NCBI GenBank assembly: GCA_016786485.1
Contig: JAEUWD010000048.1
Span: 124,001-188,000 of the forward strand
DNA length: 64,000 bases
Direction: 5' to 3'
DNA from: Bacteriovoracaceae bacterium
GTDB taxonomy: Bacteria; Bdellovibrionota; Bacteriovoracia; Bacteriovoracales; Bacteriovoracaceae
Position numbers and translations under genes: made by a program. Of this stretch, positions 9,200 through 17,652 are shown piece after piece (positions within the stretch are counted from its first letter, which is position 1; each line of letters begins with the position of its first letter). The notes beneath the pieces are model-generated. The model ran no database searches and had not been told where the DNA came from. It worked only from the letters and a program-made list of their open reading frames with translations.

Positions 9200-10183
9200 A
9201 TGCAGACCCCGACTAGCTTTGTGGTTAATCTAACTTTAGATCGAGAAAATTCTCAGCAACGTGCAGAATACATTCGAATCGCTATGAATCGTTATGATTG
9301 TAGCGGTGTTGAAGAATATGCACTGGTGGAATCTGAAGTGGATGAACTTTTAGGCGAACGTAGTTACTCTGGCGGCGATTTACCGGAAGAAGTGATTGAA
9401 GAAGTTGATGCTGCAACTTTCGAGCAACAAAATATGCTCAAATTTTATTTCACGAACGAATCAGCTCACAATAATGCGCTTGATTTTAAAGATTATTTAT
9501 CAGAATTAAAAAAATCTTTTCAAATAGAACTCGAAAAAGTGGAAGAGAGTGATTGGAATAGTGAATGGAAAAAGCACTATGCACCCATTCATATTGATAC
9601 AGAACTTGTTGTTTATCCTGCTTGGTACAAATCAAATGAAATATCTGATACCTACCCGCTTTATATTAACCCTGGCATGGGATTTGGAACAGGAACGCAC
9701 GAAACAACTTTTTTATGTTTAACTGAATTCAAAAAAATTAGCAGCGAAGGCCAAGTTTATCCAAAGGTTTTAGACTTTGGTTGTGGGTCAGGTATTTTAG
9801 GTATCGCTGCTTTGTTGTTAGATCCAGTAGCTGAAGTTGATTTTTACGATATTGATCAGAAGGCCCTTGATAATACGGTCGAAAATTTAAAAATTAATCA
9901 GTTAGAATTATCTGAACATCGTTTGCTTCTAGAAGAAGATAAAGCGAAGTTAGCTGATAAATATGAACTCATTTTTGCCAATATCCTGGCGCATATTCTC
10001 ATTCAGGAAAAAGAATTCTTAACTTCGCGCCTGACCTCAACTGGCGTGCTTATTCTTTCCGGCATTCTAAGTAACCAAGCCCAAGCCGTGATTGACGAAT
10101 ATGAATTATCAGGTGAATTAAAGCTCATCAATATTTTAAATAAAGGTGATTGGGTTTGCTTACAGTTTAGAAAAATCTTATGA
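9200..10183 (+). CDS. prmA: PrmA, ribosomal protein L11 methyltransferase
   Basis: SAM-dependent enzyme that trimethylates ribosomal protein L11. The ATG at 9200 is preferred because AAGAGG lies seven bases upstream. Earlier in-frame starts overlap the promoter region of the divergent kinase gene. Motifs: an acidic N-terminal substrate domain, then NPGMGFGTGTHETT, SAM motif I VLDFGCGSGILGIAALL, and FANILAHILI (the Asn-Ile-Leu motif). The product is 327 aa, a little longer than the usual 290-310. It overlaps rsmE by 4 bases (ATGA), so the two rRNA/ribosome-modification genes are coupled. Confidence 0.93.
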   Translation: MQTPTSFVVNLTLDRENSQQRAEYIRIAMNRYDCSGVEEYALVESEVDELLGERSYSGGDLPEEVIEEVDAATFEQQNMLKFYFTNESAHNNALDFKDYLSELKKSFQIELEKVEESDWNSEWKKHYAPIHIDTELVVYPAWYKSNEISDTYPLYINPGMGFGTGTHETTFLCLTEFKKISSEGQVYPKVLDFGCGSGILGIAALLLDPVAEVDFYDIDQKALDNTVENLKINQLELSEHRLLLEEDKAKLADKYELIFANILAHILIQEKEFLTSRLTSTGVLILSGILSNQAQAVIDEYELSGELKLINILNKGDWVCLQFRKIL

Positions 10184-10878
10184 GAGCTTGTCTGTTAAAA
10201 GGGCAAGCCTTAGTAGTAGGAAGCGAGCTCTTAATTCAAGATGAGCAAGCTCATCATTTAATTAATGTAGCACGGATTACAGTTGATGAAAAAATTTTGA
10301 TACTTAATGGTGAAGGTTTATCCGCCATTGGCCAATTAAATACGATCAATAAAAAAAATCTAAGACTCAAAATTATCGAAGTGAAAAAGCATGATCATTT
10401 CCATCATATTGATTTGGCAATTGCGACCAATAAAAAAGATCCTATGGAAGATATTTTAAAAATGGCAGCTGAGCTCGGGATTCGCAAAATCTATCCGGTG
10501 CGTACGCAATATTCGCAACCTTTAAACTTGAATCATGAAAGAGTTGAAAGAATTTTTGCTAGCGGCCTTGAGCAATCAAATAATCCTTATCTTCCGGAGC
10601 TTATGCCTGAGGCAGATCTGAAATCCGTCGCTTTTTCAGATTATAAAACAATTTATTGTTTTCATCTGACGGGTGAAAAACCAAGTGATTTAAACCCTCA
10701 TAAACAGGATGCTCCTGAGCTCATTTTCATTGGCCCCGAAGCGGGCTTTGGTGATGCTGATATCGAGTTTTTGAAAGCATTGCCAAATATCAAAATGTTA
10801 ACTTTGAATCTCCCTATTTTACGTGCCACTACGGCCGTGCCTGTGGCCATGGGTTTATGTCTTGGTAGAACTTCTTGA
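10180..10878 (+). CDS. rsmE: RsmE, 16S rRNA m3U1498 methyltransferase
   Basis: SPOUT-class enzyme methylating U1498 of 16S rRNA. The N-terminal PUA-like part shows DEQAHHLINVARI. The SPOUT part shows KMAAELGIRKIYPV, a GLEQSNNPYLPEL segment (the usual A-x-E-Q-S/C-x-R block), FIGPEAGFGDADIEFL and LPILRATTAVPVA, the knotted SAM-binding loop. The 232-aa length is normal. The start overlaps the prmA stop. The downstream gap of 42 bases holds an RDD gene start and no terminator. Confidence 0.94.
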   Translation: MRACLLKGQALVVGSELLIQDEQAHHLINVARITVDEKILILNGEGLSAIGQLNTINKKNLRLKIIEVKKHDHFHHIDLAIATNKKDPMEDILKMAAELGIRKIYPVRTQYSQPLNLNHERVERIFASGLEQSNNPYLPELMPEADLKSVAFSDYKTIYCFHLTGEKPSDLNPHKQDAPELIFIGPEAGFGDADIEFLKALPNIKMLTLNLPILRATTAVPVAMGLCLGRTS

Positions 10879-10920
10879 TTCTATGCAGGAGATATGAGAA
10901 GTTAGTTAGAAGGGAAGAAA

Positions 10921-11640
10921 ATGAATAATAAAGAAATCAATGAATTGTTTGATGGCAAAATAAAGTTTAAACCACTTACCTCTGGTTTGGGTTTTCATCA
11001 CCAAAAAACTGAAGTTAAAGCTGCTCCTAAAAAAATTCATATTCCAACTACTGTTGAACTTAAAATTCGTGAAAATAGTTTGGCCCAATCGCTAGAGAAA
11101 GCGAGCCAAATAATGCTGGGTAAAGAAGAAGGCGTTGATCGTGGCGACCTCTCACCTTTCTATTCGAAATCGCAGAACTATGCTCCAACTAAAGAGATGA
11201 GCAGTGAAGTGGTATTGGTCTCTGCAACTAATGAAAATGCCGAAACTATGGAAAGATTAAGTGCTTGGTTTGTTGATATGGCGATCATTTTAGTCATGTT
11301 TGGTATCAGCGTACTGGCGATTGTTGGTATTGCAGCGAGCTCAAGCACAGAATTTACTAAAATTGTGACTCATGAAAATATTTGGTTAGTTTTAAGCCCT
11401 ATCAGTTTTTTTTATTATTTCTTCTATTTTACTTTTTTAGATAAATCAGAAAAATCGACCATTGGTAAAAACTTGATGAAGCTTAAAACGGTGGCGGCAG
11501 ATACGGAGTCGAAGATTGATATTTATCAGACTTCGAGTCGTACGTTTGTGGTGCTATTTAATATTCTCACTTTTGGGATTGGTGGTCTTTTGGATCTTCA
11601 AAACAAGCTGACCCAAACCCGTGTTATTCAAAATCAATGA
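10921..11640 (+). CDS. RDD-family membrane protein
   Basis: A soluble N-terminal half of about 115 residues is followed by an RDD domain: ERLSAWFVDMAIIL with the membrane-embedded Arg/Asp pair, a first segment near 120-140, a second near 155-175, then GKNLMKLK and a last hydrophobic stretch near 205-225. RDD proteins are multi-pass membrane proteins of mostly unknown function. The N-terminus carries a short motif, FKPLTSGLGFHHQK. An AGAAGGGAAG ribosome-binding site lies just upstream. The stop overlaps the next gene by 4 bases, linking it to heptose metabolism only by position. Confidence 0.8.
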   Translation: MNNKEINELFDGKIKFKPLTSGLGFHHQKTEVKAAPKKIHIPTTVELKIRENSLAQSLEKASQIMLGKEEGVDRGDLSPFYSKSQNYAPTKEMSSEVVLVSATNENAETMERLSAWFVDMAIILVMFGISVLAIVGIAASSSTEFTKIVTHENIWLVLSPISFFYYFFYFTFLDKSEKSTIGKNLMKLKTVAADTESKIDIYQTSSRTFVVLFNILTFGIGGLLDLQNKLTQTRVIQNQ

Positions 11641-12092
11641 AACTAAGCCCTGCTGCTGAAAAATTTCTTAAGCAAAACCAAGGTAAAAAAATTGTTTTTA
11701 CTAACGGTTGCTTTGATATCATTCATCGTGGTCATATTACTTACTTAAATGAAGCCAAGAAATTAGGTGATGTACTTTTTATTGGACTGAACTCAGACAA
11801 GAGCGTTAGGCGATTAAAGGGTGAGGATCGTCCGATAAATAATGAACAAGATCGTGCCTTCGTTTTGCTAAATCTTAAATCAGTGGATTTTGTTGAAGTC
11901 TTCGATGAAGAAACGCCACTTGCACTTATTAAGGCCGTAGCTCCAAAGGTTTTAGTTAAAGGTGGTGATTGGTCGGTGGATAAAATTGTCGGTTCTAAAG
12001 AAGTTCTAGCGCTTGGAGGCGAGGTTTTCTCTTTAAAATTCGTCGATGGGCACTCTACTACTAGTATTATTCAAAAAATTCAGAGTCTCTAA
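11637..12092 (+). CDS. rfaE2: D-glycero-beta-D-manno-heptose 1-phosphate adenylyltransferase
   Basis: Stand-alone equivalent of the C-terminal domain of HldE. It makes ADP-heptose for the LPS inner core. The nucleotidyltransferase signature is TNGCFDIIHRGHITYL (the H-x-G-H site), followed by GLNSDKSVRRLKG, RPINNEQDRAFVL and LVKGGDW. The 151-aa length matches the one-domain family. No kinase domain is fused and no heptokinase gene is nearby. ATGA overlap with the RDD gene indicates coupling. ADP-heptose would be a donor for GT9-type heptosyltransferases such as those further along. Confidence 0.93.
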   Translation: MKLSPAAEKFLKQNQGKKIVFTNGCFDIIHRGHITYLNEAKKLGDVLFIGLNSDKSVRRLKGEDRPINNEQDRAFVLLNLKSVDFVEVFDEETPLALIKAVAPKVLVKGGDWSVDKIVGSKEVLALGGEVFSLKFVDGHSTTSIIQKIQSL

Positions 12093-12147
12093 GTTATTAA
12101 TATCATTAAATTTATCAATAAAAGTCGACTATTTTAGTCAACGGCTA

Positions 12148-12174
12148 TTAAGTAATTCCTGAGTGCGACGATAC
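12148..12174 (+). promoter_or_regulatory. Sigma-28 (FliA-type) promoter of flagellin
   Basis: TTAAGTAA, an 11-base spacer and GACGATAC closely match the sigma-28 consensus TAAAGTTT-N11-GCCGATAA. The element lies 65 bases upstream of the flagellin ATG and nothing else nearby resembles it. Late, FliA-dependent transcription of flagellin is the established pattern; the assignment here is by sequence match. Confidence 0.75.
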
Positions 12175-12238
12175 GGTATTTAACGGAGCAAATTAATCAA
12201 GATTAAGGCGCTCCACAACCCTTAACAGGAGCATTCTA

Positions 12239-13072
12239 ATGGGCTTAAGAATTGCGACAAACGTTGCTTCCCAAACCGCTGTAAAAAACCTCAGATTTAG
12301 CGGAGCTGAGCAGAGTAATGAGTTTGCTAAACTTTCATCTGGTAAAAGAATTAACCAATCTGCAGACGATGCAGCTGGGTTAGCGATTGCCAAGAAGTTA
12401 GAAGCAGAAACTCGTGGTATGAGACAAGCGAACAGAAACGCTAACGATGGTATCTCAATGGTTCAAGTTGCCGAAGGTGCCTTGAACGAATCAGGTAACA
12501 TCTTAACACGTTTACGTGAGTTAACTGTTCAAGCGGCTTCAGACACAATTGGTGAGAAAGAGCGAGGATTTCTTGATCTTGAATACCAACAATTAGTGCA
12601 AGAAGCTGATCGTATTGCACAATCTTCTACTTACGCTGGTATTCCAGTTGTAAAAGGTGAAACTGGTGCAGGCACAATGGAATTCCATGTTGGTGCTTAT
12701 GCTGGTGAAAATAACAAAGTTACATACGAAGCAGATTATGTTGATGCAACTGCCTCTACTTTAGAAATTGATGGTACAGGTATCAGCACAAGAGATGATG
12801 CTAACGATTCAATGGAATACATCGATAACGCGATTGAAATGGTGGCTGGATACAGAGCAAGTTTAGGTTCAATCCAATCACGCTTACAATCTTCAGTACG
12901 TAACCTTGAAATTGCAGCGGTTAACCAAGATGCTGCTCGCTCAAGAATTGAAGATGTAGACTATGCTGAATCAGCTTCGAAAGTGGCTTCTATCAACGTA
13001 ATGAAAGACGCTGGTATCTCGACACTTGCTCAAGCTAACAATATCCCGAACTCAGCTTTAAGATTGTTATAA
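12239..13072 (+). CDS. fliC: Flagellin (short, D0/D1-only type)
   Basis: Structural subunit of the flagellar filament. The N-terminal D0/D1 region (SGAEQSNEFAKLSSGKRINQ, DDAAGLAIAKKL, NANDGISMVQVAEGAL) and the C-terminal D1/D0 region (RSRIEDVDYAESASKVA, GISTLAQANNIPNSALRLL) are canonical. The middle is only about 60 residues, so the outer D2/D3 domains are essentially missing; 277 aa is a compact flagellin. AGGAG lies seven bases before the ATG. A sigma-28-type promoter precedes it and a strong terminator follows, so it is probably a single-gene transcript. Confidence 0.97.
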   Translation: MGLRIATNVASQTAVKNLRFSGAEQSNEFAKLSSGKRINQSADDAAGLAIAKKLEAETRGMRQANRNANDGISMVQVAEGALNESGNILTRLRELTVQAASDTIGEKERGFLDLEYQQLVQEADRIAQSSTYAGIPVVKGETGAGTMEFHVGAYAGENNKVTYEADYVDATASTLEIDGTGISTRDDANDSMEYIDNAIEMVAGYRASLGSIQSRLQSSVRNLEIAAVNQDAARSRIEDVDYAESASKVASINVMKDAGISTLAQANNIPNSALRLL

Positions 13073-13091
13073 TTAGTTAAACAGGGCCTTC

Positions 13092-13123
13092 GAGGGGGAG
13101 GCTAAAATATCCCCCTCATTTTT
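13092..13123 (+). terminator. Intrinsic terminator after flagellin
   Basis: GAGGGGGA (13092-13099) and TCCCCCTC (13110-13117) form a perfect 8-bp GC-rich stem with a 10-base loop, followed by ATTTTT. It lies 19 bases after the flagellin stop codon. Confidence 0.9.
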
Positions 13124-13140
13124 CTCTCACAAATTAAAAA

Positions 13141-13243
13141 ACGAGACTGTAGGAAATTAGATATATAAAGGATTTTGCGGAGTAGATTACGGTTTACTCC
13201 TCTTAAGCCCAGCCTCCCTAGATAAATTCTAGGGAGGTTTTTT
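13141..13243 (+). ncRNA. Candidate small RNA between flagellin and the PilZ gene
   Basis: The stretch lies between two intrinsic terminators and has no reading frame of note. It contains a hairpin, GGAGTAGA (13179-13186) pairing with TTTACTCC (13193-13200), and ends in a very strong terminator. AGCCTCCC (13211-13218) is complementary to GGGAGGCT in the flagellin 3' untranslated region (13096-13103). I see no convincing -35/-10 pair for it, so it could instead be a processed or read-through leader. The 5' end is a guess. Confidence 0.35.
13213..13243 (+). terminator. Strong intrinsic terminator before the PilZ gene
   Basis: CCTCCCTAGA and TCTAGGGAGG form a perfect 10-bp stem around the loop TAAAT, followed directly by six T residues. 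It lies 14 bases before the PilZ start codon, after the flagellin gene already has its own terminator. It therefore ends some other transcript or blocks read-through. Confidence 0.92.
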
Positions 13244-13257
13244 ACTTAAAGGACAGT

Positions 13258-13962
13258 GTGAACTTACACAAGATTGATTCGCCCGCCAAAATTGAAACGC
13301 TTTTAAAATCAATTCAAAAGAATGATAGCCGTATATTCATGTGGAAAATCTCTAATGGTCAGAAGGAATCGGTAGAGCTTAAGCTTCGAGCGATTCGTTT
13401 AGCGCGCAAAGAACTGGTGGTTCAGGCCATTGGCGATAATGCAAAAAAAATCCTTTCTGGTAGTGAGCACCTTAATTTCTTCGTGGAAGATGAAGTTATC
13501 TTGTTTCAAGGCGAAATCGTTCGGGTTGAAATGGACAATACCATTACCGTACGATTACCGGCATTTCTCTGTATGTACGACCGCCGTAAATTCTTCCGTA
13601 TGAAAATTCATGAGAAAGACTCATCCATGTTATTATTTGAAATAGCTAAAGGTGAGGCCCGTAAAAAATTTGTGAAGAAAATTTTCGATATTAGTGAAGG
13701 TGGCTTTTCAATTATTGTGAGTGAAGTCGAAAAAAATTACTTTGATAAACATCAGCTTATTACCGATATTACGGTGAATCTAATGGGTGCAAAATTTACA
13801 TGCAAGGGACGTGTGGTGGGTAAAATAAAGCCTGCTGAATTGGGTAAAACCGAGGCTCCATATCAAGGTTACAAAATAGCCGTTCAGTTTTTAAATGCCA
13901 GTAAGGAAGATGTCGAAAAAATTAAGAAATTTATCTTTCAGCATATTTCAATTTCAGTTTAA
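13258..13962 (+). CDS. PilZ-domain protein, probable c-di-GMP receptor
   Basis: 234 aa with a GTG start preceded by AAAGGA. The N-terminal half (to about residue 100) resembles the YcgR-N-like partner domain only by layout. The C-terminal PilZ domain shows the c-di-GMP motifs: RRKFFR at 109-114 and D-x-S-x-x-G at D144, S146 and G149. With both motifs intact it should bind c-di-GMP. Its place directly after flagellin suggests a YcgR-like brake on flagellar motion, which is inference. The strong terminator upstream means it needs its own promoter or limited read-through. Confidence 0.82.
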   Translation: MNLHKIDSPAKIETLLKSIQKNDSRIFMWKISNGQKESVELKLRAIRLARKELVVQAIGDNAKKILSGSEHLNFFVEDEVILFQGEIVRVEMDNTITVRLPAFLCMYDRRKFFRMKIHEKDSSMLLFEIAKGEARKKFVKKIFDISEGGFSIIVSEVEKNYFDKHQLITDITVNLMGAKFTCKGRVVGKIKPAELGKTEAPYQGYKIAVQFLNASKEDVEKIKKFIFQHISISV

Positions 13963-13980
13963 ACAGCATAAAATTCAAAC

Positions 13981-14733
13981 ATGAAAATAGCCATGGTATC
14001 TGACGTTCATATTCGTCAAAATCTTGATGAAGCCGATAAACTCTTAACTTGTTTTTTTGCTCATCCATTAGTTCAAAGCTCGGATGAAATCTATCTACTA
14101 GGCGATATTTTTGATTTATTAGTAGGAAAGCATCGTGAGTATTTCCAAAAATTTCCCAATTTTTTCGATAACTTAAAGCAGTTAGTTCAGAAGGGAAAAA
14201 AAATTATTTTCTTCGAGGGCAATCACGATTTACATGTGAAAGAACTTTTCGAAACATTTTGTGCAGATAATGGTTTGGATTCTGAACGGATAAAAACTTG
14301 CAGAAATTATCATGTATTGCGAATTGATAATAAATCTTATTATTTTTCTCATGGTGATGAGCATGATTTGGAAGACAAAAAATATCAATTGTATAAAAAG
14401 ACTATTCATTCTGCTTTTGTAAAGCAGCTCGCCCATAAAGTCATTTCGTTCGGCTTCTTGGAATTTATCGGAAATAAAGCCTCAAAAGCTTCACGTAAAG
14501 TGGGAAGTACCTATTTTAATGAAGCTAAAGTTCGTGCCAAATTTCGTGCTGGCGCGATGGAAAAAGCTAAAAATGGCTATCAGTATATTATCGGTGGGCA
14601 TAGTCACGTGAAAGATTTTTATGAACACAATGGTCATTGCTATGTGAATAACGGCTATTTCGGCAAGGAAAAGTCTTTTATTTATTTAGACACTGAGAAA
14701 ACTGAAAAAATTCTCGATTTCATTAAGCTTTAA
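13981..14733 (+). CDS. lpxH: LpxH-like metallophosphoesterase
   Basis: Calcineurin-like phosphoesterase. Metal ligands seen in order: SDVHI (D8, H10), LGDIFD, FEGNHD, SHGDEHD and GGHSHV. The family includes LpxH, which cleaves UDP-2,3-diacylglucosamine to lipid X in lipid A synthesis at the inner membrane. The 250-aa length and motif spacing fit LpxH/YbbF better than general phosphatases, but substrate cannot be proved from sequence. It lies 18 bases after the PilZ gene, probably in one transcript, and ends six bases before the opposing recN. Confidence 0.75.
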   Translation: MKIAMVSDVHIRQNLDEADKLLTCFFAHPLVQSSDEIYLLGDIFDLLVGKHREYFQKFPNFFDNLKQLVQKGKKIIFFEGNHDLHVKELFETFCADNGLDSERIKTCRNYHVLRIDNKSYYFSHGDEHDLEDKKYQLYKKTIHSAFVKQLAHKVISFGFLEFIGNKASKASRKVGSTYFNEAKVRAKFRAGAMEKAKNGYQYIIGGHSHVKDFYEHNGHCYVNNGYFGKEKSFIYLDTEKTEKILDFIKL

Positions 14734-14739
14734 TTCAAC

Positions 14740-16368
14740 TTAATTCAGAGGCGCCATTTGTTGCACTTCTTTTAAGATGCCTTTACCGATAACTTCACGC
14801 ACGTGAGAAGAGGTTCTTGGTTGATCGCTTTTTATTACCACATCTTTTGAAACCACAATGAGTTTATCCGCGTTGATAGCGATTTGCGGTAAGTGAGTAA
14901 TCGCCACGACTTGAGAATTTTCGGATACTTTTTTAAGCGCTTTACCAATATGTAGAGCTATTTCACCGCCCATACCAGTATCAATTTCGTCGAAGACGAA
15001 AATGCTAATACTATCGCGTGAACTTAAAATTTGTCGTATAGATAAAAGAATTCGTGAAAGCTCTCCGCCTGAAACAATATCTTTCATCAAGAAATACCCT
15101 TCGCCAGGATTAGATTCAACATAGATTTCGAGTGATGTAATACCACTTAGACTTAGTTCGTCCATTTCAGAAAGTTTAATTTCGACACTCGCACCGTTCA
15201 TTTTTAAGAGACGAATATTTTTTGTGAGTTCTTTTGATAAATCTAAAGCAAAATTTTGTCGTTTTTCATGGAGTCTTTTTGCGAGGTTGAATGTGAAAGC
15301 TTTTTTACTTTCATACTCACTTTCAAGACTAGCTAGTCGTGAAGCTATGGTTGTGAGCTTCTCTTTATGAGCAACCAGCTCTTCTTTTTTAGCGAGAATA
15401 TCGCTAATATTATTTCCATATTTACGTTTAAGTTTTTGATACTCATCTAATTCTTTGAGAATTGATTCTAATTCGCTTTCATCTAATTCTTCTTCCGCCT
15501 CTTGTGAAATACGGTATGAAAAGTCTTCAAGTTGCAATTTAATATCTGAAATAAGTTTTGAATCTTCTGGGCCAAAAAACTGCGATTTATCAAGCAGTGA
15601 TGAAATACGTGACATCGATGAAAGAATATTACTTTCGTTTTGTTCACCAGAAAGGTAATTGATCATTTCAGTTAGAACACTATGTTTCTTTTCGTAGTTT
15701 TGAATTGAAGTCTTGCGTTGTTTAAGCTCTAACTCTTCCTCTTCACTTGGATTTACACTCTCAATCTCATTTAGCTGAAATTCAACAAAATCTAATTCTT
15801 TGATTGAATTCTCTTCCAGCTTTTTCAATTCCTCGAGTTCGGTTTGAATTTTAGAGAGTTGACCGTAATTACTTTGATATTCTGCTACCGATACATTGAG
15901 GCCTGCAAAATTATCCAAGAGAACTAGCTGATAATTTTTTGAAAGCAGCTTTTGGTTTTCAAACTGCCCTACTAAATCGATGAATCTTTTGGCAAATGAA
16001 GTGAGAAAATTCAAACTACATTGTTGGAAATTGACAAAAGATTTTGATTTTCCCGAATCATAGATAATTCTTTTAATGATAATTTCATTGTTTTCGATAG
16101 GATAGCCACTTTGATCGAGATAACTAATAACTTCGTTTTCGTCACAAAAGAAAGTTGCTTCTAGGCATGAATGCTCATGACCTTTACGAATTTGTTTTTT
16201 ATCACTTCGCTGACCAAGTACTAATTGGAGGGCGTCTAGCACCAAGCTTTTGCCAGAACCAGTCTCTCCGATTATGGCATTAAATTTATCAGAGAAAAAA
16301 ATTTCTTGGTCTTCAAAAGTAGCAAAATTAGTGATTTTGAGACTTTTTAAATAAAGTGCATTTTCCAT
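14740..16368 (-). CDS. recN: RecN, SMC-like DNA repair ATPase
   Basis: RecN binds DNA ends and helps double-strand-break repair. N-terminal Walker A GETGSGKS is at residues 34-41. A long coiled-coil middle (about 150-370) follows, then the C-terminal ABC signature SGGELSRILLSIRQIL, Walker B IFVFDEIDTGMGG and the H-loop AITHLPQIA. The 542 aa are near the normal 550. It is the last gene of the long - strand run and overlaps nadK by one base. NadK-recN adjacency is common in bacteria. Confidence 0.96.
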   Translation of the reverse strand: MENALYLKSLKITNFATFEDQEIFFSDKFNAIIGETGSGKSLVLDALQLVLGQRSDKKQIRKGHEHSCLEATFFCDENEVISYLDQSGYPIENNEIIIKRIIYDSGKSKSFVNFQQCSLNFLTSFAKRFIDLVGQFENQKLLSKNYQLVLLDNFAGLNVSVAEYQSNYGQLSKIQTELEELKKLEENSIKELDFVEFQLNEIESVNPSEEEELELKQRKTSIQNYEKKHSVLTEMINYLSGEQNESNILSSMSRISSLLDKSQFFGPEDSKLISDIKLQLEDFSYRISQEAEEELDESELESILKELDEYQKLKRKYGNNISDILAKKEELVAHKEKLTTIASRLASLESEYESKKAFTFNLAKRLHEKRQNFALDLSKELTKNIRLLKMNGASVEIKLSEMDELSLSGITSLEIYVESNPGEGYFLMKDIVSGGELSRILLSIRQILSSRDSISIFVFDEIDTGMGGEIALHIGKALKKVSENSQVVAITHLPQIAINADKLIVVSKDVVIKSDQPRTSSHVREVIGKGILKEVQQMAPLN

Positions 16369-17276
16369 TAGACTTTTCTCCTACCGTAATCGAATTTTTC
16401 CTTAAGTGTAAGGTAAAAAGTTCTATCTTCATTTTTAATTAGGCTAATTGTGCGACTGCGATCTTTTTGAATAACCACCGTATCATCTGTATCGACACCA
16501 AAAACAATTTGGCCATCCAGTGTGATAGCGAGATTTGATTGAGGGCTTAATACTTTTATTTTTAATTCACTCTTATCCGGAATAACCATCGGTCTGTGCG
16601 TTAAACTATGCGGACAAATTGGGGTTAAAAGAATAGCGCTAACCTCTGGATGAACAATCGGGCCACCAGCAGCAAGTGAATAGGCGGTCGATCCTATGGT
16701 TGAACTTACGATAAGGCCGTCGCCTGATAAATTATAAATATGTTGATCGTTAGCTTTTACACTGATGGCAAACATACGGGCAATATCATTTTTACTAACA
16801 GAAATGTCATTAAAAAAGTTTCCTTTAAAAACTTGTTTTTCATCTTTGAAAACTTGTACTTTATAAAGTGGTTTAACTAAAACTTTAAACTTACCTTCTA
16901 AAACGTCACTGAGTTTTTCATAAAAATCCATTTTACTAAATTCAGTAATGAAACCAAGTTGCCCAAGGTTAACGCCGAAAATAGGAACTTGTTTTTTGGC
17001 AAAACGAGTAAGGCCCAATAAAGTCCCATCACCACCAAGTGATATAACTAAATCAACTTGAGTACAGATTTCTTTTTCAGAAGCAAAATTAAATGATTTA
17101 AATTTTTTTGTTTGGAAAATTTTTTCTAAGCGATCAAACTCAGATTTAATAAAAAAAATGTCTTTATTTCGACGCTCAAGCCAGTTTACCAAGTTGGGTA
17201 AAAGGTTATTAAACTCACTAACGGCGTGAGGTTTAAGCACAATGGCAATTTTCTTAATTCGTTTCGTGTTGTTCAT
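16368..17276 (-). CDS. nadK: NAD kinase
   Basis: Phosphorylates NAD to NADP. Seen: SLGGDGTLLG (the GGDG motif), FGVNLGQLGFITEF, NDISVSKND, and the glycine-rich GDGLIVSSTIGSTAYSLAAGGP active-site block, followed by CPHSLTHRP. The 302-aa length is normal. Its start lies 23 bases inside the response-regulator gene and its end overlaps recN by one base, so all are likely read from the same mRNA. Confidence 0.95.
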   Translation of the reverse strand: MNNTKRIKKIAIVLKPHAVSEFNNLLPNLVNWLERRNKDIFFIKSEFDRLEKIFQTKKFKSFNFASEKEICTQVDLVISLGGDGTLLGLTRFAKKQVPIFGVNLGQLGFITEFSKMDFYEKLSDVLEGKFKVLVKPLYKVQVFKDEKQVFKGNFFNDISVSKNDIARMFAISVKANDQHIYNLSGDGLIVSSTIGSTAYSLAAGGPIVHPEVSAILLTPICPHSLTHRPMVIPDKSELKIKVLSPQSNLAITLDGQIVFGVDTDDTVVIQKDRSRTISLIKNEDRTFYLTLKEKFDYGRRKV

Positions 17277-17652
17277 GGATCGCCTTAGTATTCGAAATAT
17301 TTAACATAGCGTTGAGTGCAAACTCAAGGTTTTCAAACGGTTTATTCAGAATAGTACAGTGATATTCTTTGGCTTTGGCCAAAACTTGGGGCGAGTTATA
17401 AGCTGTCATAATAATAAAAATCTGTGCAATTTCCTTAAGTTGATACTTCTTTTTTGATTCTTCGATGATATCAAAACCCGTAATATCTTTAAGCATCAAA
17501 TCACAAACAATTCGATCGTAATTATTTTTAAGAATATCTTTAATCGCATCACGCCCACTGGCAAAAGTTTTGACCGTCGCTCCCCGCTTTTCAAGTAGTT
17601 TTTTTAATGACTTTTGAATAAGTAATTCATCTTCAATGATAAGTATGTTCAT
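17254..17652 (-). CDS. Single-domain response regulator (receiver only)
   Basis: CheY-like receiver of 132 aa with no output domain. Acidic pocket EDE at 7-9, phosphoacceptor D51 in VCDLML, the Thr of IIMTAY and the Lys of NKPF are all present, so it should be phosphorylated. It overlaps the histidine kinase gene by 20 bases, so that kinase is its likely partner. With no DNA-binding domain it would act by protein contact. The target is unknown; its place at the end of a flagellar operon suggests motility, but this is inference. Confidence 0.88.
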   Translation of the reverse strand: MNILIIEDELLIQKSLKKLLEKRGATVKTFASGRDAIKDILKNNYDRIVCDLMLKDITGFDIIEESKKKYQLKEIAQIFIIMTAYNSPQVLAKAKEYHCTILNKPFENLEFALNAMLNISNTKAIHEQHETN

